Source of the DNA: an uncultured Cellvibrio sp.
GTDB taxonomy: Bacteria > Pseudomonadota > Gammaproteobacteria > Pseudomonadales > Cellvibrionaceae
NCBI GenBank assembly: GCA_946482385.1
Contig: CAMLRI010000037.1
Coordinates: forward strand, 1-10,011
Direction: 5' to 3'
Length of the DNA: 10,011 nucleotides
This document shows, one piece after another, positions 1 through 6,313 of this stretch (position 1 is its first letter; the number at the start of each line of letters is the position of its first letter). The notes under the pieces were generated by a model that did no database searches, was not told the origin of the DNA, and saw nothing but the letters and a program-made list of their open reading frames with translations. The position numbers and the translations under genes were made by a program.

Positions 1-1470
1 TACCGTGGCCAGGTTGCGCAGTTCAATCAGGTCGCTGCTTACGGTGTAGTTGCTGTAGTACTCGGCGATTTCTTTTTGCAGCAGCTTGATGCGGTGAGTG
101 GCGCGCTCCAAGCGCTTGTGGGTGCGCACTATACCTACATAGTCCCACATAAAGCGGCGCAGCTCGTCCCAGTTGTGGGAAATCACCACGTCTTCATCGG
201 AGTTGCGCACCCGCGAGTCGTCCCATTGGGGCGAGGCTTCTGGCGTTTCTATAGTGGCTAATTTGGCCAGAATATCCATCGCTGCCGACTGCGCGTAAAC
301 AATACATTCCAACAGTGAGTTGCTGGCCATACGGTTGGCGCCGTGCAGCCCGGTAAACGAAGTTTCACCTATGGCGTAGAGGTGTTTCAGATCGGTGCGG
401 CCGGCGTTGTCGACCATTACGCCGCCACAGGTGTAGTGGGCGGCGGGTACTACCGGGATGGGTTCTTTGGTGATGTCGATACCAAATTCCAGGCAGCGGG
501 CTTTAACGGTGGGAAAGTGTTCGCTGATAAATTCCGGCGATTTGTGGCTGATATCCAGGTACACGCAATCGCAGCCCAGGCGTTTGATCTCGTGGTCGAT
601 CGCCCGCGCCACTATGTCGCGCGGCGCCAGTTCGGCGCGCTCGTCGAAACGCGGCATAAAACGTTCGCCGCTGGGCAGGCGCAAATAGGCGCCTTCACCG
701 CGCAGCGCTTCGGTAATCAGGAAGTTCTTGGCTTTGGGGTGATAGAGGCAGGTGGGGTGGAATTGGTTGAATTCCATATTGGCCACCCGGCAGCCGGCGC
801 GCCAGGCCATGGCGATGCCATCGCCGCTGGCGCTGTCGGGGTTGCTGGTGTAGAGGTACACCTTGCTGGCACCGCCGGTGGCCAGCACCACTACCTTGGC
901 CTGGAATACATGGACTATATCGGCCTGGCTATCCAGCACATAGGCGCCGGTGCAGCGCAGTTTGCGCGAGTTGGCATCGGCCTGGGTGATCAGGTTGAGC
1001 GCGACATGGTGTTCAAACACTTCGATATTGGCTTGGTTTTGCACCTGTTCGATCAGGGTGGAGTGCACCGCCTGGCCGGTGGCATCGGCGCTGTGAATAA
1101 TGCGCCTGTGGCTGTGGCCGCCTTCTTGGGTTAGGTGGTAGTCGCCACCGCCGTTTTCTTTGGTAAACATCACCCCTTGGGCAATCAGCCATTCGATAGC
1201 GGCTTTACTGTGCTCGACGGTAAAGCGCACCGCGTCTTCATGACACAGGCCCGCACCGGCCACCAGGGTGTCGGCCACATGGGCGTCGATAGAGTCCTGG
1301 TCATCTAATACGGCGGCTATACCGCCTTGGGCGAACCAGGTGGAACCGTGGTTAACCAGGTTTTTGCAGAGCACGGCAACTTTGGCCTGTTGCGCTAGAC
1401 TCAGTGCCAGGGTGAGGCCGGCGGCGCCGGAGCCAATCACCAGAACATCGTGTAAATAGTGCTTGTTCAT
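1..1470 (-). CDS. nadB: L-aspartate oxidase NadB (C-terminus cut by window edge)
   Basis: Reading the minus strand from the ATG at 1470-1468 gives 490 uninterrupted codons to the window edge. Known role: FAD-dependent oxidation of L-aspartate to iminoaspartate in the cytoplasm, the first step of de novo NAD synthesis. Seen: the N-terminal FAD dinucleotide-binding stretch [13 protein letters not shown] (residues 7-19), followed by [10 protein letters not shown] (41-50), and further on [25 protein letters not shown] and the FAD-proximal [12 protein letters not shown]. These are hallmarks of the NadB/succinate dehydrogenase flavoprotein family. Family proteins are about 530-540 residues, so roughly 45-50 residues are missing, mainly the end of the helical C-terminal domain. 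The start is supported by family length, but the ribosome-binding site is poor (no good purine run within 12 bases). It is divergent from rpoE, a gene order conserved in gammaproteobacteria. The long plus-strand ORF opposite it (343-1134) is a shadow. Confidence 0.96.
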   Translation of the reverse strand, partial: MNKHYLHDVLVIGSGAAGLTLALSLAQQAKVAVLCKNLVNHGSTWFAQGGIAAVLDDQDSIDAHVADTLVAGAGLCHEDAVRFTVEHSKAAIEWLIAQGVMFTKENGGGDYHLTQEGGHSHRRIIHSADATGQAVHSTLIEQVQNQANIEVFEHHVALNLITQADANSRKLRCTGAYVLDSQADIVHVFQAKVVVLATGGASKVYLYTSNPDSASGDGIAMAWRAGCRVANMEFNQFHPTCLYHPKAKNFLITEALRGEGAYLRLPSGERFMPRFDERAELAPRDIVARAIDHEIKRLGCDCVYLDISHKSPEFISEHFPTVKARCLEFGIDITKEPIPVVPAAHYTCGGVMVDNAGRTDLKHLYAIGETSFTGLHGANRMASNSLLECIVYAQSAAMDILAKLATIETPEASPQWDDSRVRNSDEDVVISHNWDELRRFMWDYVGIVRTHKRLERATHRIKLLQKEIAEYYSNYTVSSDLIELRNLATV

Positions 1471-1508
1471 CAAGGATAAGGTCCCAAATCAGGGTGCAAA
1501 ACCCGCGC

Positions 1509-1514
1509 AGTATA
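1509..1514 (-). promoter_or_regulatory. possible -10 element for nadB
   Basis: On the minus strand these bases read TATACT, one mismatch from the sigma-70 -10 consensus, about 40 bases upstream of the nadB start codon. No convincing TTGACA-like -35 lies 16-18 bases further upstream, so this is a weak proposal. Confidence 0.3.
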
Positions 1515-1566
1515 TCGCTAAATCGGTGTGCTGAGGTTTTTCTGCGGAAGCTGGCATAATGGCGAC

Positions 1567-1593
1567 GAACTTTTGTTTAACAGCTTTGTCTAT
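1567..1593 (+). promoter_or_regulatory. sigma-E (AlgU/RpoE-type) promoter of rpoE
   Basis: GAACTT at 1567-1572 is separated by exactly 16 bases from TCTAT at 1589-1593. The known promoter class recognised by RpoE/AlgU has GAACTT, a 16-17 base spacer and TC followed by A/T-rich bases. The expected transcript would start near 1600 and have a 5' leader of about 90 bases before rpoE. Inference: rpoE is positively autoregulated, as in E. coli and Pseudomonas. It is the closest match of this kind I found in the window. Confidence 0.8.
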
Positions 1594-1652
1594 GAGCAAA
1601 TATTTTTTAATAGCCTTTTTGTTTTGATGGCTTTTTAACTTTACGCGATACC

Positions 1653-1675
1653 ACCCTGGCCAGCCTTGCCGGGGT
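1653..1675 (+). other. leader hairpin just before the rpoE ribosome-binding site
   Basis: ACCCTGGC (1653-1660) can pair with GCCGGGGT (1668-1675), an 8-bp stem with one G-U pair and a 7-base loop. It ends two bases before the GAGGG ribosome-binding site (1678-1682) of rpoE and could influence access to it. It lacks a long T run, so it is not a good terminator. Function is inferred. Confidence 0.3.
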
Positions 1676-1689
1676 TTGAGGGTTTATGA

Positions 1690-2280
1690 ATGACAGCGCC
1701 ACTAGCGCCTGATGTTGATCAGCAATTAGTCGAACGGGTACAAAAAGGCGATAAGCGCGCATTTGATCTGTTGGTAATTAAGTACCAGCACAAGGTAATG
1801 GCGGTTATCAGCCGTTTGATCCGCGACCCGGCCGAAGCCCAGGATGTAGCCCAGGAAGCCTTTATCAAAGCTTACCGTGCTCTGCCAGGCTTTCGTGGCG
1901 ACAGTGCCTTTTATACCTGGATTTACCGGATTGCGATCAATACCGCCAAAAACTACCTGGTGGCGCGCAATCGCCGCCCGCCGGCCAGCGATTTGGATGT
2001 AGAGGATGCCGAGTTTTACCCAGGTAACGACGCCATCCACGAAATGAACACCCCCGAGCGCAACCTGCTACGCGACGAGCTGCAGGCCACCATTGAGCAA
2101 GCCTTCCAGGATTTGCCCGCCGACCTGCGCACAGCGGTAACCCTGCGCGAACTGGAGGGGTTGAGTTACGAGGAGATTGCCGAGGTGATGGAGTGCCCGG
2201 TAGGCACTGTGCGCTCGCGGATTTTCCGCGCCCGCGAGGCGATAGATAAGCGCATCAAGCCCTTGGTGGAAGAATTTTAA
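1690..2280 (+). CDS. rpoE: extracytoplasmic-stress sigma factor RpoE (AlgU/AlgT)
   Basis: A 196-residue ECF sigma factor of the RpoE/AlgU group (family length 190-195). Known role: directs RNA polymerase to envelope-stress promoters; held inactive at the inner membrane by RseA/MucA. Seen: region 2 at about residues 24-95, with the core-binding and -10-recognition stretches AQDVAQEAFIKAYRALPGF (50-68) and FYTWIYRIAINTAKNYL (74-90); region 4 at about 131-185, with the helix-turn-helix LRELEGLSYEEIAEVMECP and VGTVRSRIFRAREAI. The start at 1690 is set by the GAGGG site at 1678-1682 with a 7-base spacer. An overlapping ATG at 1686 opens only an 8-codon frame. A sigma-E-type promoter lies upstream. 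The anti-sigma gene rseA follows, but only after an unusually long 229-base gap. Confidence 0.97.
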   Translation: MTAPLAPDVDQQLVERVQKGDKRAFDLLVIKYQHKVMAVISRLIRDPAEAQDVAQEAFIKAYRALPGFRGDSAFYTWIYRIAINTAKNYLVARNRRPPASDLDVEDAEFYPGNDAIHEMNTPERNLLRDELQATIEQAFQDLPADLRTAVTLRELEGLSYEEIAEVMECPVGTVRSRIFRAREAIDKRIKPLVEEF

Positions 2281-2304
2281 GTGGTGACAGAGTTTTAAGG
2301 CTGG

Positions 2305-2397
2305 ATGTATGCCTGGGGCCGGTTTGTTAAGGCCCTTAACAAAATTTGCACATTTTTTTCAAAATGCGTGAACCATTCAGCGGCACTTAAGTCATAA
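2305..2397 (+). CDS. possible 30-residue small ORF between rpoE and rseA
   Basis: An ATG at 2305 with AAGG four bases upstream (2297-2300) opens 30 codons that end at TAA 2395-2397. The peptide begins MYAWGRFVKALNKICTFF and is basic, with two cysteines (residues 15 and 21), one tryptophan and an amphipathic look. I do not recognise it. It overlaps both the palindrome at 2323-2343 and the sigma-E-like promoter at 2370-2397, so the bases could equally be purely regulatory. It may be a leader peptide or a chance ORF; a chance frame of this length is common. Confidence 0.2.
   Translation: MYAWGRFVKALNKICTFFSKCVNHSAALKS
2323..2343. repeat. 21-bp perfect palindrome in the rpoE-rseA spacer
   Basis: Arms TTTGTTAAGG (2323-2332) and CCTTAACAAA (2334-2343) are exact inverted copies around a single C. 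It could be an operator for a dimeric regulator. It could also be a short RNA hairpin (TTTGTTAA / TTAACAAA with a five-base loop); a run of seven T at 2353-2359 follows at a distance of nine bases, too far for a normal terminator. Confidence 0.6.
2370..2397 (+). promoter_or_regulatory. second sigma-E-like promoter, before rseA
   Basis: GAACCA (2370-2375), a 16-base spacer and TCATAA (2392-2397). The -35 core GAAC and the -10 TC fit the RpoE/AlgU class and the spacing equals that of the rpoE promoter at 1567-1593; the end of the -35 differs from GAACTT. If real, it would give rseABC an extra sigma-E-dependent transcript with a leader of about 105 bases. Confidence 0.4.
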
Positions 2398-2509
2398 CTG
2401 GTACGAAATTTGGCCGGCTTGGCTTGTTTTTAGTAAGGCGTGTTGTTTTTATCCATCGTGTTTTCCAATAACAGGTTTTCACCCTTTTAGATCAGAGGCA
2501 CTTGCGAGT

Positions 2510-3166
2510 ATGACCGAGCAAACACCATCACCGGCACTTGCTGAATCCCTATCGGCGCTTATGGATAACCAGGCATCAGAGCTGGAATTGCAGCGCCTGT
2601 TAAAAGCCAGTGCAGACGATGGCTCAGTGAAATCCACCTGGGCTCGCTACCAACTTGCCAGTGCCGCCTTGCGCCAGGATTTACCGCTGCTGGCATCGGC
2701 CGATTTTGCCGCGCGCATTAGTGCCGCCCTGGATGAAGAAGCTCCCCATCAGCAGCCAGCTCAGCGCGCCCATTGGTGGCAAACCCTTGGCCGGGTTGCC
2801 GTGGCTGCCTCTGTTGCCGGTGCGGTGATTCTGGGTGTGCAGCAGTATCCCCAGGGTGGGGTAGGCGCTGGTGCCGAAATGGCCGCTGCCCCAGCGACAA
2901 CAGCACCTGCGGCGGATCTGCCCTCGGGCATTAATGCCCCGGCGCTGTCGGCGCGCACTGTGGCCGTGCAGAGCGGCTATGAGATGCGCCCCCAGGAAAG
3001 CCGGCGGGTGATGTTTATGCCGCGCCAGGATGCCGCCCCGGTGTATAACGAGGATGTCAGCATCTACGTTAACCAGTTGATTGAAGAACATTCTGGCAAT
3101 GCCGCGCTCAATTCTGGCCAGGGTATGTTGCCCTATACCCGTGTGATACTGACCGAAGAGGAATAA
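2510..3166 (+). CDS. rseA: anti-sigma-E factor RseA (MucA)
   Basis: A 218-residue inner-membrane protein, close to E. coli RseA (216). Known role: its cytoplasmic N-terminus binds and inhibits RpoE; stress triggers cleavage by a periplasmic DegS/AlgW protease and then RseP, releasing the sigma factor. Seen: N-terminal RseA domain with SLSALMDNQASELELQRLL (13-31) and WARYQLASAALR (44-55); one membrane segment at about residues 93-110 (GRVAVAASVAGAVILGV); an Ala/Pro-rich periplasmic linker (117-150); and a C-terminal part including SGYEMRPQESRRVMFMPRQ. The start at 2510 is preceded by AGAGG at 2494-2498, an 11-base spacer that is rather long. It lies between rpoE and rseB, as expected, but 229 bases after rpoE. 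Confidence 0.93.
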   Translation: MTEQTPSPALAESLSALMDNQASELELQRLLKASADDGSVKSTWARYQLASAALRQDLPLLASADFAARISAALDEEAPHQQPAQRAHWWQTLGRVAVAASVAGAVILGVQQYPQGGVGAGAEMAAAPATTAPAADLPSGINAPALSARTVAVQSGYEMRPQESRRVMFMPRQDAAPVYNEDVSIYVNQLIEEHSGNAALNSGQGMLPYTRVILTEEE

Positions 3167-3245
3167 CCTGGCCCACGCTTTACGCTTTTCTATCTCCCCG
3201 GTGAGCCGCTATGCTGGTGGCTCATTTTCCCACTGGCGAATCCAC

Positions 3246-4235
3246 ATGCTGTCTGCTCGCGCTTATTTCCCCTTGTTGTTATCTGGTTTGGTTTCCGCTG
3301 CTGTGGCGCTACCGGCCGCTGCCCAGGCCCCTGGCCAGGAGCCCGCCGCCGGCTTGGCGGCAGTGGGCCTGGATGAGGAGGTGCGCCAGCTGCTTAGCAA
3401 GATGGCCAAAAGCTCCCAGCAGTTAAATTACCAGGGCACTTTTACCTACCAGCATAAAGACAACCCCAGCCTGCAAAGTTTTCGTGTTTTCCATTGGCGG
3501 GAGGCCGGTGTGGAGCACGAGCGGTTGCAGCATTTGAATGGCCCCGAGCGCGAAATTTCCCGCACGGGGCGCCAGTTGGATTGCGAATCCGTGGGCGACC
3601 AGTTGCTGCAGGGCAAGTTTGTGCGTATGGGCGATAAACTGGCCGGTTTGCATAACCTCTATCGCTTCGAAATCCGCGGCCCCGAGCGGGTGGCGGGGCG
3701 CAATGCCACAGTGTTGCTGGCCATCCCCCAGGATATTTACCGCTACAGCTATTTTTTGAGTATCGACAACGAAACCGGCCTGGTACTGAAATCCTGGTTG
3801 GTGGATGAGGCGGCGCGGCCGCTGGAGCGCTACCAGTTTGTGCAGCTGGAGCTAAACCCCGATTTGGCACAACTTAAACAGCTGCCCACTCCGCGTTTGC
3901 ACCGCGCGGCTGTACCGCCGGAATGCGACCCCCAAAGCCCCTCAGCGCCAGACAAATGGAACCTGCAATGGCTGCCCCCAGACTTTGCCTTTGTGGGCCA
4001 GCGGGTGGTGCGCGATGATATAGATATGTTGATGTACACCGATGGCCTGACCAGTTTTTCGGTGTTTATTGAATCGGCGGATAATGCGATTCCCGAGGGC
4101 GTGGCCCAGCGCGGCGCCACCCTGGCGGCCATGCATCAGTTGCACCTTGGTGACCAACGCTACCGGATCACTGTGGTGGGTGAAATTCCGGTCGTCACCG
4201 CCCAGAAAATTGCGCAGAATATAGGGGGGATTTAA
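3246..4235 (+). CDS. rseB: periplasmic sigma-E regulator RseB (MucB)
   Basis: A 329-residue exported protein of the MucB/RseB family (E. coli RseB is 318). Known role: binds the periplasmic part of RseA and shields it from protease, and senses mislocalised lipopolysaccharide or lipoprotein. Seen: signal peptide LLLSGLVSAAVALPAAAQA (11-28); an N-terminal LolA-like domain with SSQQLNYQGTFTYQH (56-70), RVFHWREAGVEHERLQHLNG (80-99) and ISIDNETGLVLKSWL-like text (LSIDNETG at 171-178); and a C-terminal domain beginning near QWLPPDFAFVGQRV (241-254). I chose ATG 3246 because it places the signal peptide at the N-terminus. An in-frame GTG at 3201 would add 15 residues ahead of it and has no visible ribosome-binding site; the site for 3246 is also weak. 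The stop codon lies in the loop of a terminator hairpin. Confidence 0.92.
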   Translation: MLSARAYFPLLLSGLVSAAVALPAAAQAPGQEPAAGLAAVGLDEEVRQLLSKMAKSSQQLNYQGTFTYQHKDNPSLQSFRVFHWREAGVEHERLQHLNGPEREISRTGRQLDCESVGDQLLQGKFVRMGDKLAGLHNLYRFEIRGPERVAGRNATVLLAIPQDIYRYSYFLSIDNETGLVLKSWLVDEAARPLERYQFVQLELNPDLAQLKQLPTPRLHRAAVPPECDPQSPSAPDKWNLQWLPPDFAFVGQRVVRDDIDMLMYTDGLTSFSVFIESADNAIPEGVAQRGATLAAMHQLHLGDQRYRITVVGEIPVVTAQKIAQNIGGI

Positions 4236-4251
4236 TCCCCCCTGTTTTTTT
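4224..4251 (+). terminator. intrinsic terminator/attenuator overlapping the rseB stop codon
   Basis: GGGGGGA (4224-4230) pairs with TCCCCCC (4236-4242) around the loop TTTAA, followed by TG and seven T (4245-4251). This is a textbook rho-independent terminator. The rseB stop codon TAA (4233-4235) is inside the loop. Because rseC follows 41 bases after the T run without an obvious promoter, partial termination with readthrough is the likely arrangement (inference). Confidence 0.8.
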
Positions 4252-4292
4252 ACCTGCGTTTTTACCTGCCACGGGCAAGTGTTGAGGCCAAT

Positions 4293-4766
4293 ATGATTCT
4301 CGAAACCGGCAAGATTGTCGCCATAGAAGCTGAAGGCGTATGGGTGGAAACCATCCAGCGTTCGGTGTGCGGCAGTTGCAAGGCAGAAAAGGGTTGCGGC
4401 CAAAGCCTGATGGCCAAGTGGGGCGCCAGCCCCAGCTATATTTGGGTGCTACTGGAAGGGCGCGACCCGGCCAATTACCAGTTGGGCGATGAAATCCAGT
4501 TGGGTATTGCCGAGGATGTGGTGGTGAAAGCTTCGCTGCTGGCCTATGTTATGCCGCTGCTATTGCTGGTAGCTGGCACCCTGGCCGGACATTGGTTGTT
4601 TGGCAGTGAGGCTGCTGCTGCCCTGGGGGCTTTATTGGGGTTGGTGACTGGGGGGCTTATCCTTTACTGGCATGGGCGCCGCAGCCGCTACGATAGCCGC
4701 CTGCAACCGGTGCTGGTGGACGAGCGAAAACCCCTGAAATTCTATTCTGCCGCTGTGCCCCAGTGA
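4293..4766 (+). CDS. rseC: RseC/MucC family inner-membrane protein
   Basis: A 157-residue protein of the SoxR-reducing-system RseC/MucC family. Known role: in E. coli RseC modulates sigma-E activity weakly and takes part in the Rsx system that keeps SoxR reduced; the exact biochemistry is uncertain. Seen: N-terminal cytoplasmic domain ETGKIVAIEAEGVWVET (4-20), the cysteine cluster C26-G-S-C29 and C35 (CGSCKAEKGCG), which fits the conserved Fe-S or redox motif of the family, then two membrane segments at about 79-103 and 107-127, with the basic HGRRSR after the second. The ATG at 4293 has GAGG at 4284-4287, a 5-base spacer. It is separated from rseB by an intrinsic terminator and followed by arfB after 19 bases. 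Confidence 0.9.
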   Translation: MILETGKIVAIEAEGVWVETIQRSVCGSCKAEKGCGQSLMAKWGASPSYIWVLLEGRDPANYQLGDEIQLGIAEDVVVKASLLAYVMPLLLLVAGTLAGHWLFGSEAAAALGALLGLVTGGLILYWHGRRSRYDSRLQPVLVDERKPLKFYSAAVPQ

Positions 4767-4785
4767 GCCCCCGGGATATTCCCCT

Positions 4786-5205
4786 ATGTTGCGTATCAAT
4801 GCCGGCTTGGCTATTCCCCTGAGCGAGATCCAGCTCACCGCCATGCGCGCCCAGGGGGCGGGCGGCCAAAACGTCAATAAGGTGTCGAGTGCGATACATT
4901 TGCGTTTCGATATCCTGCAATCAGCCGCGTTAAGCGAAGCCCATAAAGCCAGGTTGCTGGCCCTGGATGACAAGCGCATCACCCGCGAGGGTGTTTTAAT
5001 TATCAAAGCCCAGCGCCACCGCACCCAGGAACAAAACCGCGAGGATGCCCTGCTGCGTTTGCAGGAGCTGCTCAGCGCGGCGTTAAAACCGCAAAAACCG
5101 CGCTATGCCACCCAGCCAACCTTTGGCTCGCGCCAGCGCCGCCTGGATGAAAAAAGCCAGCGCAGCAGTATTAAATCGGCGCGCCGCCCTGTGGCGATAG
5201 ATTAA
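4786..5205 (+). CDS. arfB: alternative ribosome-rescue factor ArfB (YaeJ), peptidyl-tRNA hydrolase
   Basis: A 139-residue protein, matching E. coli ArfB (140). Known role: enters the empty mRNA channel of ribosomes stalled at the end of a broken mRNA and hydrolyses the peptidyl-tRNA with its GGQ loop. Seen: RAQGAGGQNVNKVSSAIHLR (21-40) containing the catalytic GGQ at 26-28; the release-factor-like domain up to about residue 100; then a basic tail (KPQKPR, GSRQRRLDEKSQ, KSARRP) that in the family lies in the mRNA channel. The domain is the single-domain form, too short for RF1/RF2. It starts 19 bases after rseC, so the two are probably co-transcribed. The Shine-Dalgarno sequence is weak (GGGA at 4773-4776, within a small GGGA/TCCC inverted repeat). 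It converges with the glycosyltransferase gene, leaving only 7 bases between the two stop codons. Confidence 0.94.
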   Translation: MLRINAGLAIPLSEIQLTAMRAQGAGGQNVNKVSSAIHLRFDILQSAALSEAHKARLLALDDKRITREGVLIIKAQRHRTQEQNREDALLRLQELLSAALKPQKPRYATQPTFGSRQRRLDEKSQRSSIKSARRPVAID

Positions 5206-5212
5206 GTACAGC

Positions 5213-6271
5213 TCACTTAACCAGTAACCCGTCCTGCTCGCTGCCCTGGGGCCAATCGCGCCACAGCTGTTGCAGCAGCTGCTCGATATTTTCCCCGCCG
5301 CTGTGTACCAACCAATCCACCAATGCCTTAGCGACATCCGGGTAGGCGTGGGAGCTGGCCGGGGCTTTCAGTGGCAGCCAGCGGCCGATGGTCGCCTCGT
5401 TCAATTGGTTGGCTACCGAGCCATAACCCAGCTTGGCCAACGCCAGGGCGTTGGATTTTTGCTCCATCTGCCCGGCTACTGGTTGCACCAGAATTTTTTT
5501 ACCCAGGTGGATGGCCTCGCTCGGCAATTCAAAACCGGCACTGCAAATCACGCCCTCGCAGCGGTGCAGATCCTGCTGGAAACCCTCCCGCGAAAAAGGG
5601 CGCACATGGATATGGCCATCGTCATAGGGGGCTGGCACAGGCTGGTAGATAAAAAAGTCGTAATCAGGAAAGGCGCGCAGCTGCGGCAGTATGTCGTCCA
5701 GGCCGGCAAAGGGCAGGTACACCAGGTAGTGCCTGGGCGTGGAGACATTGGGGTAGTGGGCGCTTTCCACCAGCGGCGGCAGTATGGGCTGGTTAAAGTG
5801 GTGCCAGTGCAGGCCAATCGGCAGGGTGACCGGGGCAAAGTTGCGCATAAACCAGCTGACTGCCGGGTTGCTGCCCTGTTTGGGGATGTCGTAAAAAAAA
5901 GCATTCTGGTGCGAGATACCTATGACTTTTTTACCGGCGCGCCTGGCGGCCCAGGCGGAGACTGGTTCAAAGTCATTGAGGATAAAGTCGTAGCCTTCCA
6001 CGTTGACCTGTTTTATATCGCGGTACAGCTGGCCGATATTGGCCGCCAGGGCGGTTTTGAGGTAGAGCACCCGCCCGCTTTGGGTAACGAAGGTAAGGCC
6101 GCGATAGGCCTGGAAATCGCCAAAGGCCTCCATATCAAAAAAATCCTGGCGCGCCCGGCCGGAAAACACCCAGTCCACTTGCGCACCCGCATTGGCCAGG
6201 GCTTTGGCCATAATCCGCGCACGGGTAATGTGGCCATTGCCTGTGCCTTGAACGCCGTAAAGTATTTTCAT
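5213..6271 (-). CDS. MJ1255/VC2487-type glycosyltransferase, GT-B fold
   Basis: A 352-residue protein resembling the MJ1255/VC2487 family of putative glycosyltransferases, which are related to MurG/UGT-like enzymes. Seen: N-terminal GVQGTGNGHITRARIMAKAL (6-25), the glycine-rich loop typical of GT-B acceptor domains; ILNDFEPVSAWAARRAGK (97-114) and VIGISHQNAF (116-125); and in the C-terminal half CSAGFELPSEAIHLGKKIL (243-261) followed by QPVAGQMEQ, which corresponds to the nucleotide-sugar-binding region (E248, P250 and the Q267/E270 area). No signal peptide or membrane span is seen. The ATG at 6271-6269 is preceded on the minus strand by AAGG with a 7-base spacer. It lies 42 bases downstream of the PAP2 gene on the same strand, so the two are likely one operon. 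The natural substrate is not known to me; a lipid or surface glycan acceptor would fit the neighbour. Confidence 0.82.
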   Translation of the reverse strand: MKILYGVQGTGNGHITRARIMAKALANAGAQVDWVFSGRARQDFFDMEAFGDFQAYRGLTFVTQSGRVLYLKTALAANIGQLYRDIKQVNVEGYDFILNDFEPVSAWAARRAGKKVIGISHQNAFFYDIPKQGSNPAVSWFMRNFAPVTLPIGLHWHHFNQPILPPLVESAHYPNVSTPRHYLVYLPFAGLDDILPQLRAFPDYDFFIYQPVPAPYDDGHIHVRPFSREGFQQDLHRCEGVICSAGFELPSEAIHLGKKILVQPVAGQMEQKSNALALAKLGYGSVANQLNEATIGRWLPLKAPASSHAYPDVAKALVDWLVHSGGENIEQLLQQLWRDWPQGSEQDGLLVK

Positions 6272-6313
6272 GCATCAACCTTGGTGAACCCGGGTGCCGT
6301 GTTGCCACCGGGG

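Noticed and set aside
343..1134. Long plus-strand ORF (263 codons) opposite nadB
   Set aside because: It lies entirely antisense to the well-conserved nadB frame, shows no family motif and has low-complexity GVG/GGH-type composition typical of a shadow frame in GC-rich DNA.
4247..4269. TTTTTACCTGC repeated in tandem with a 12-base period after the rseB terminator
   Set aside because: Only two copies in a T-rich stretch; probably a small local duplication without function.
3942..4403. 153-codon minus-strand ORF across the rseB-rseC junction
   Set aside because: It overlaps two real genes and a terminator, and has no recognisable feature.
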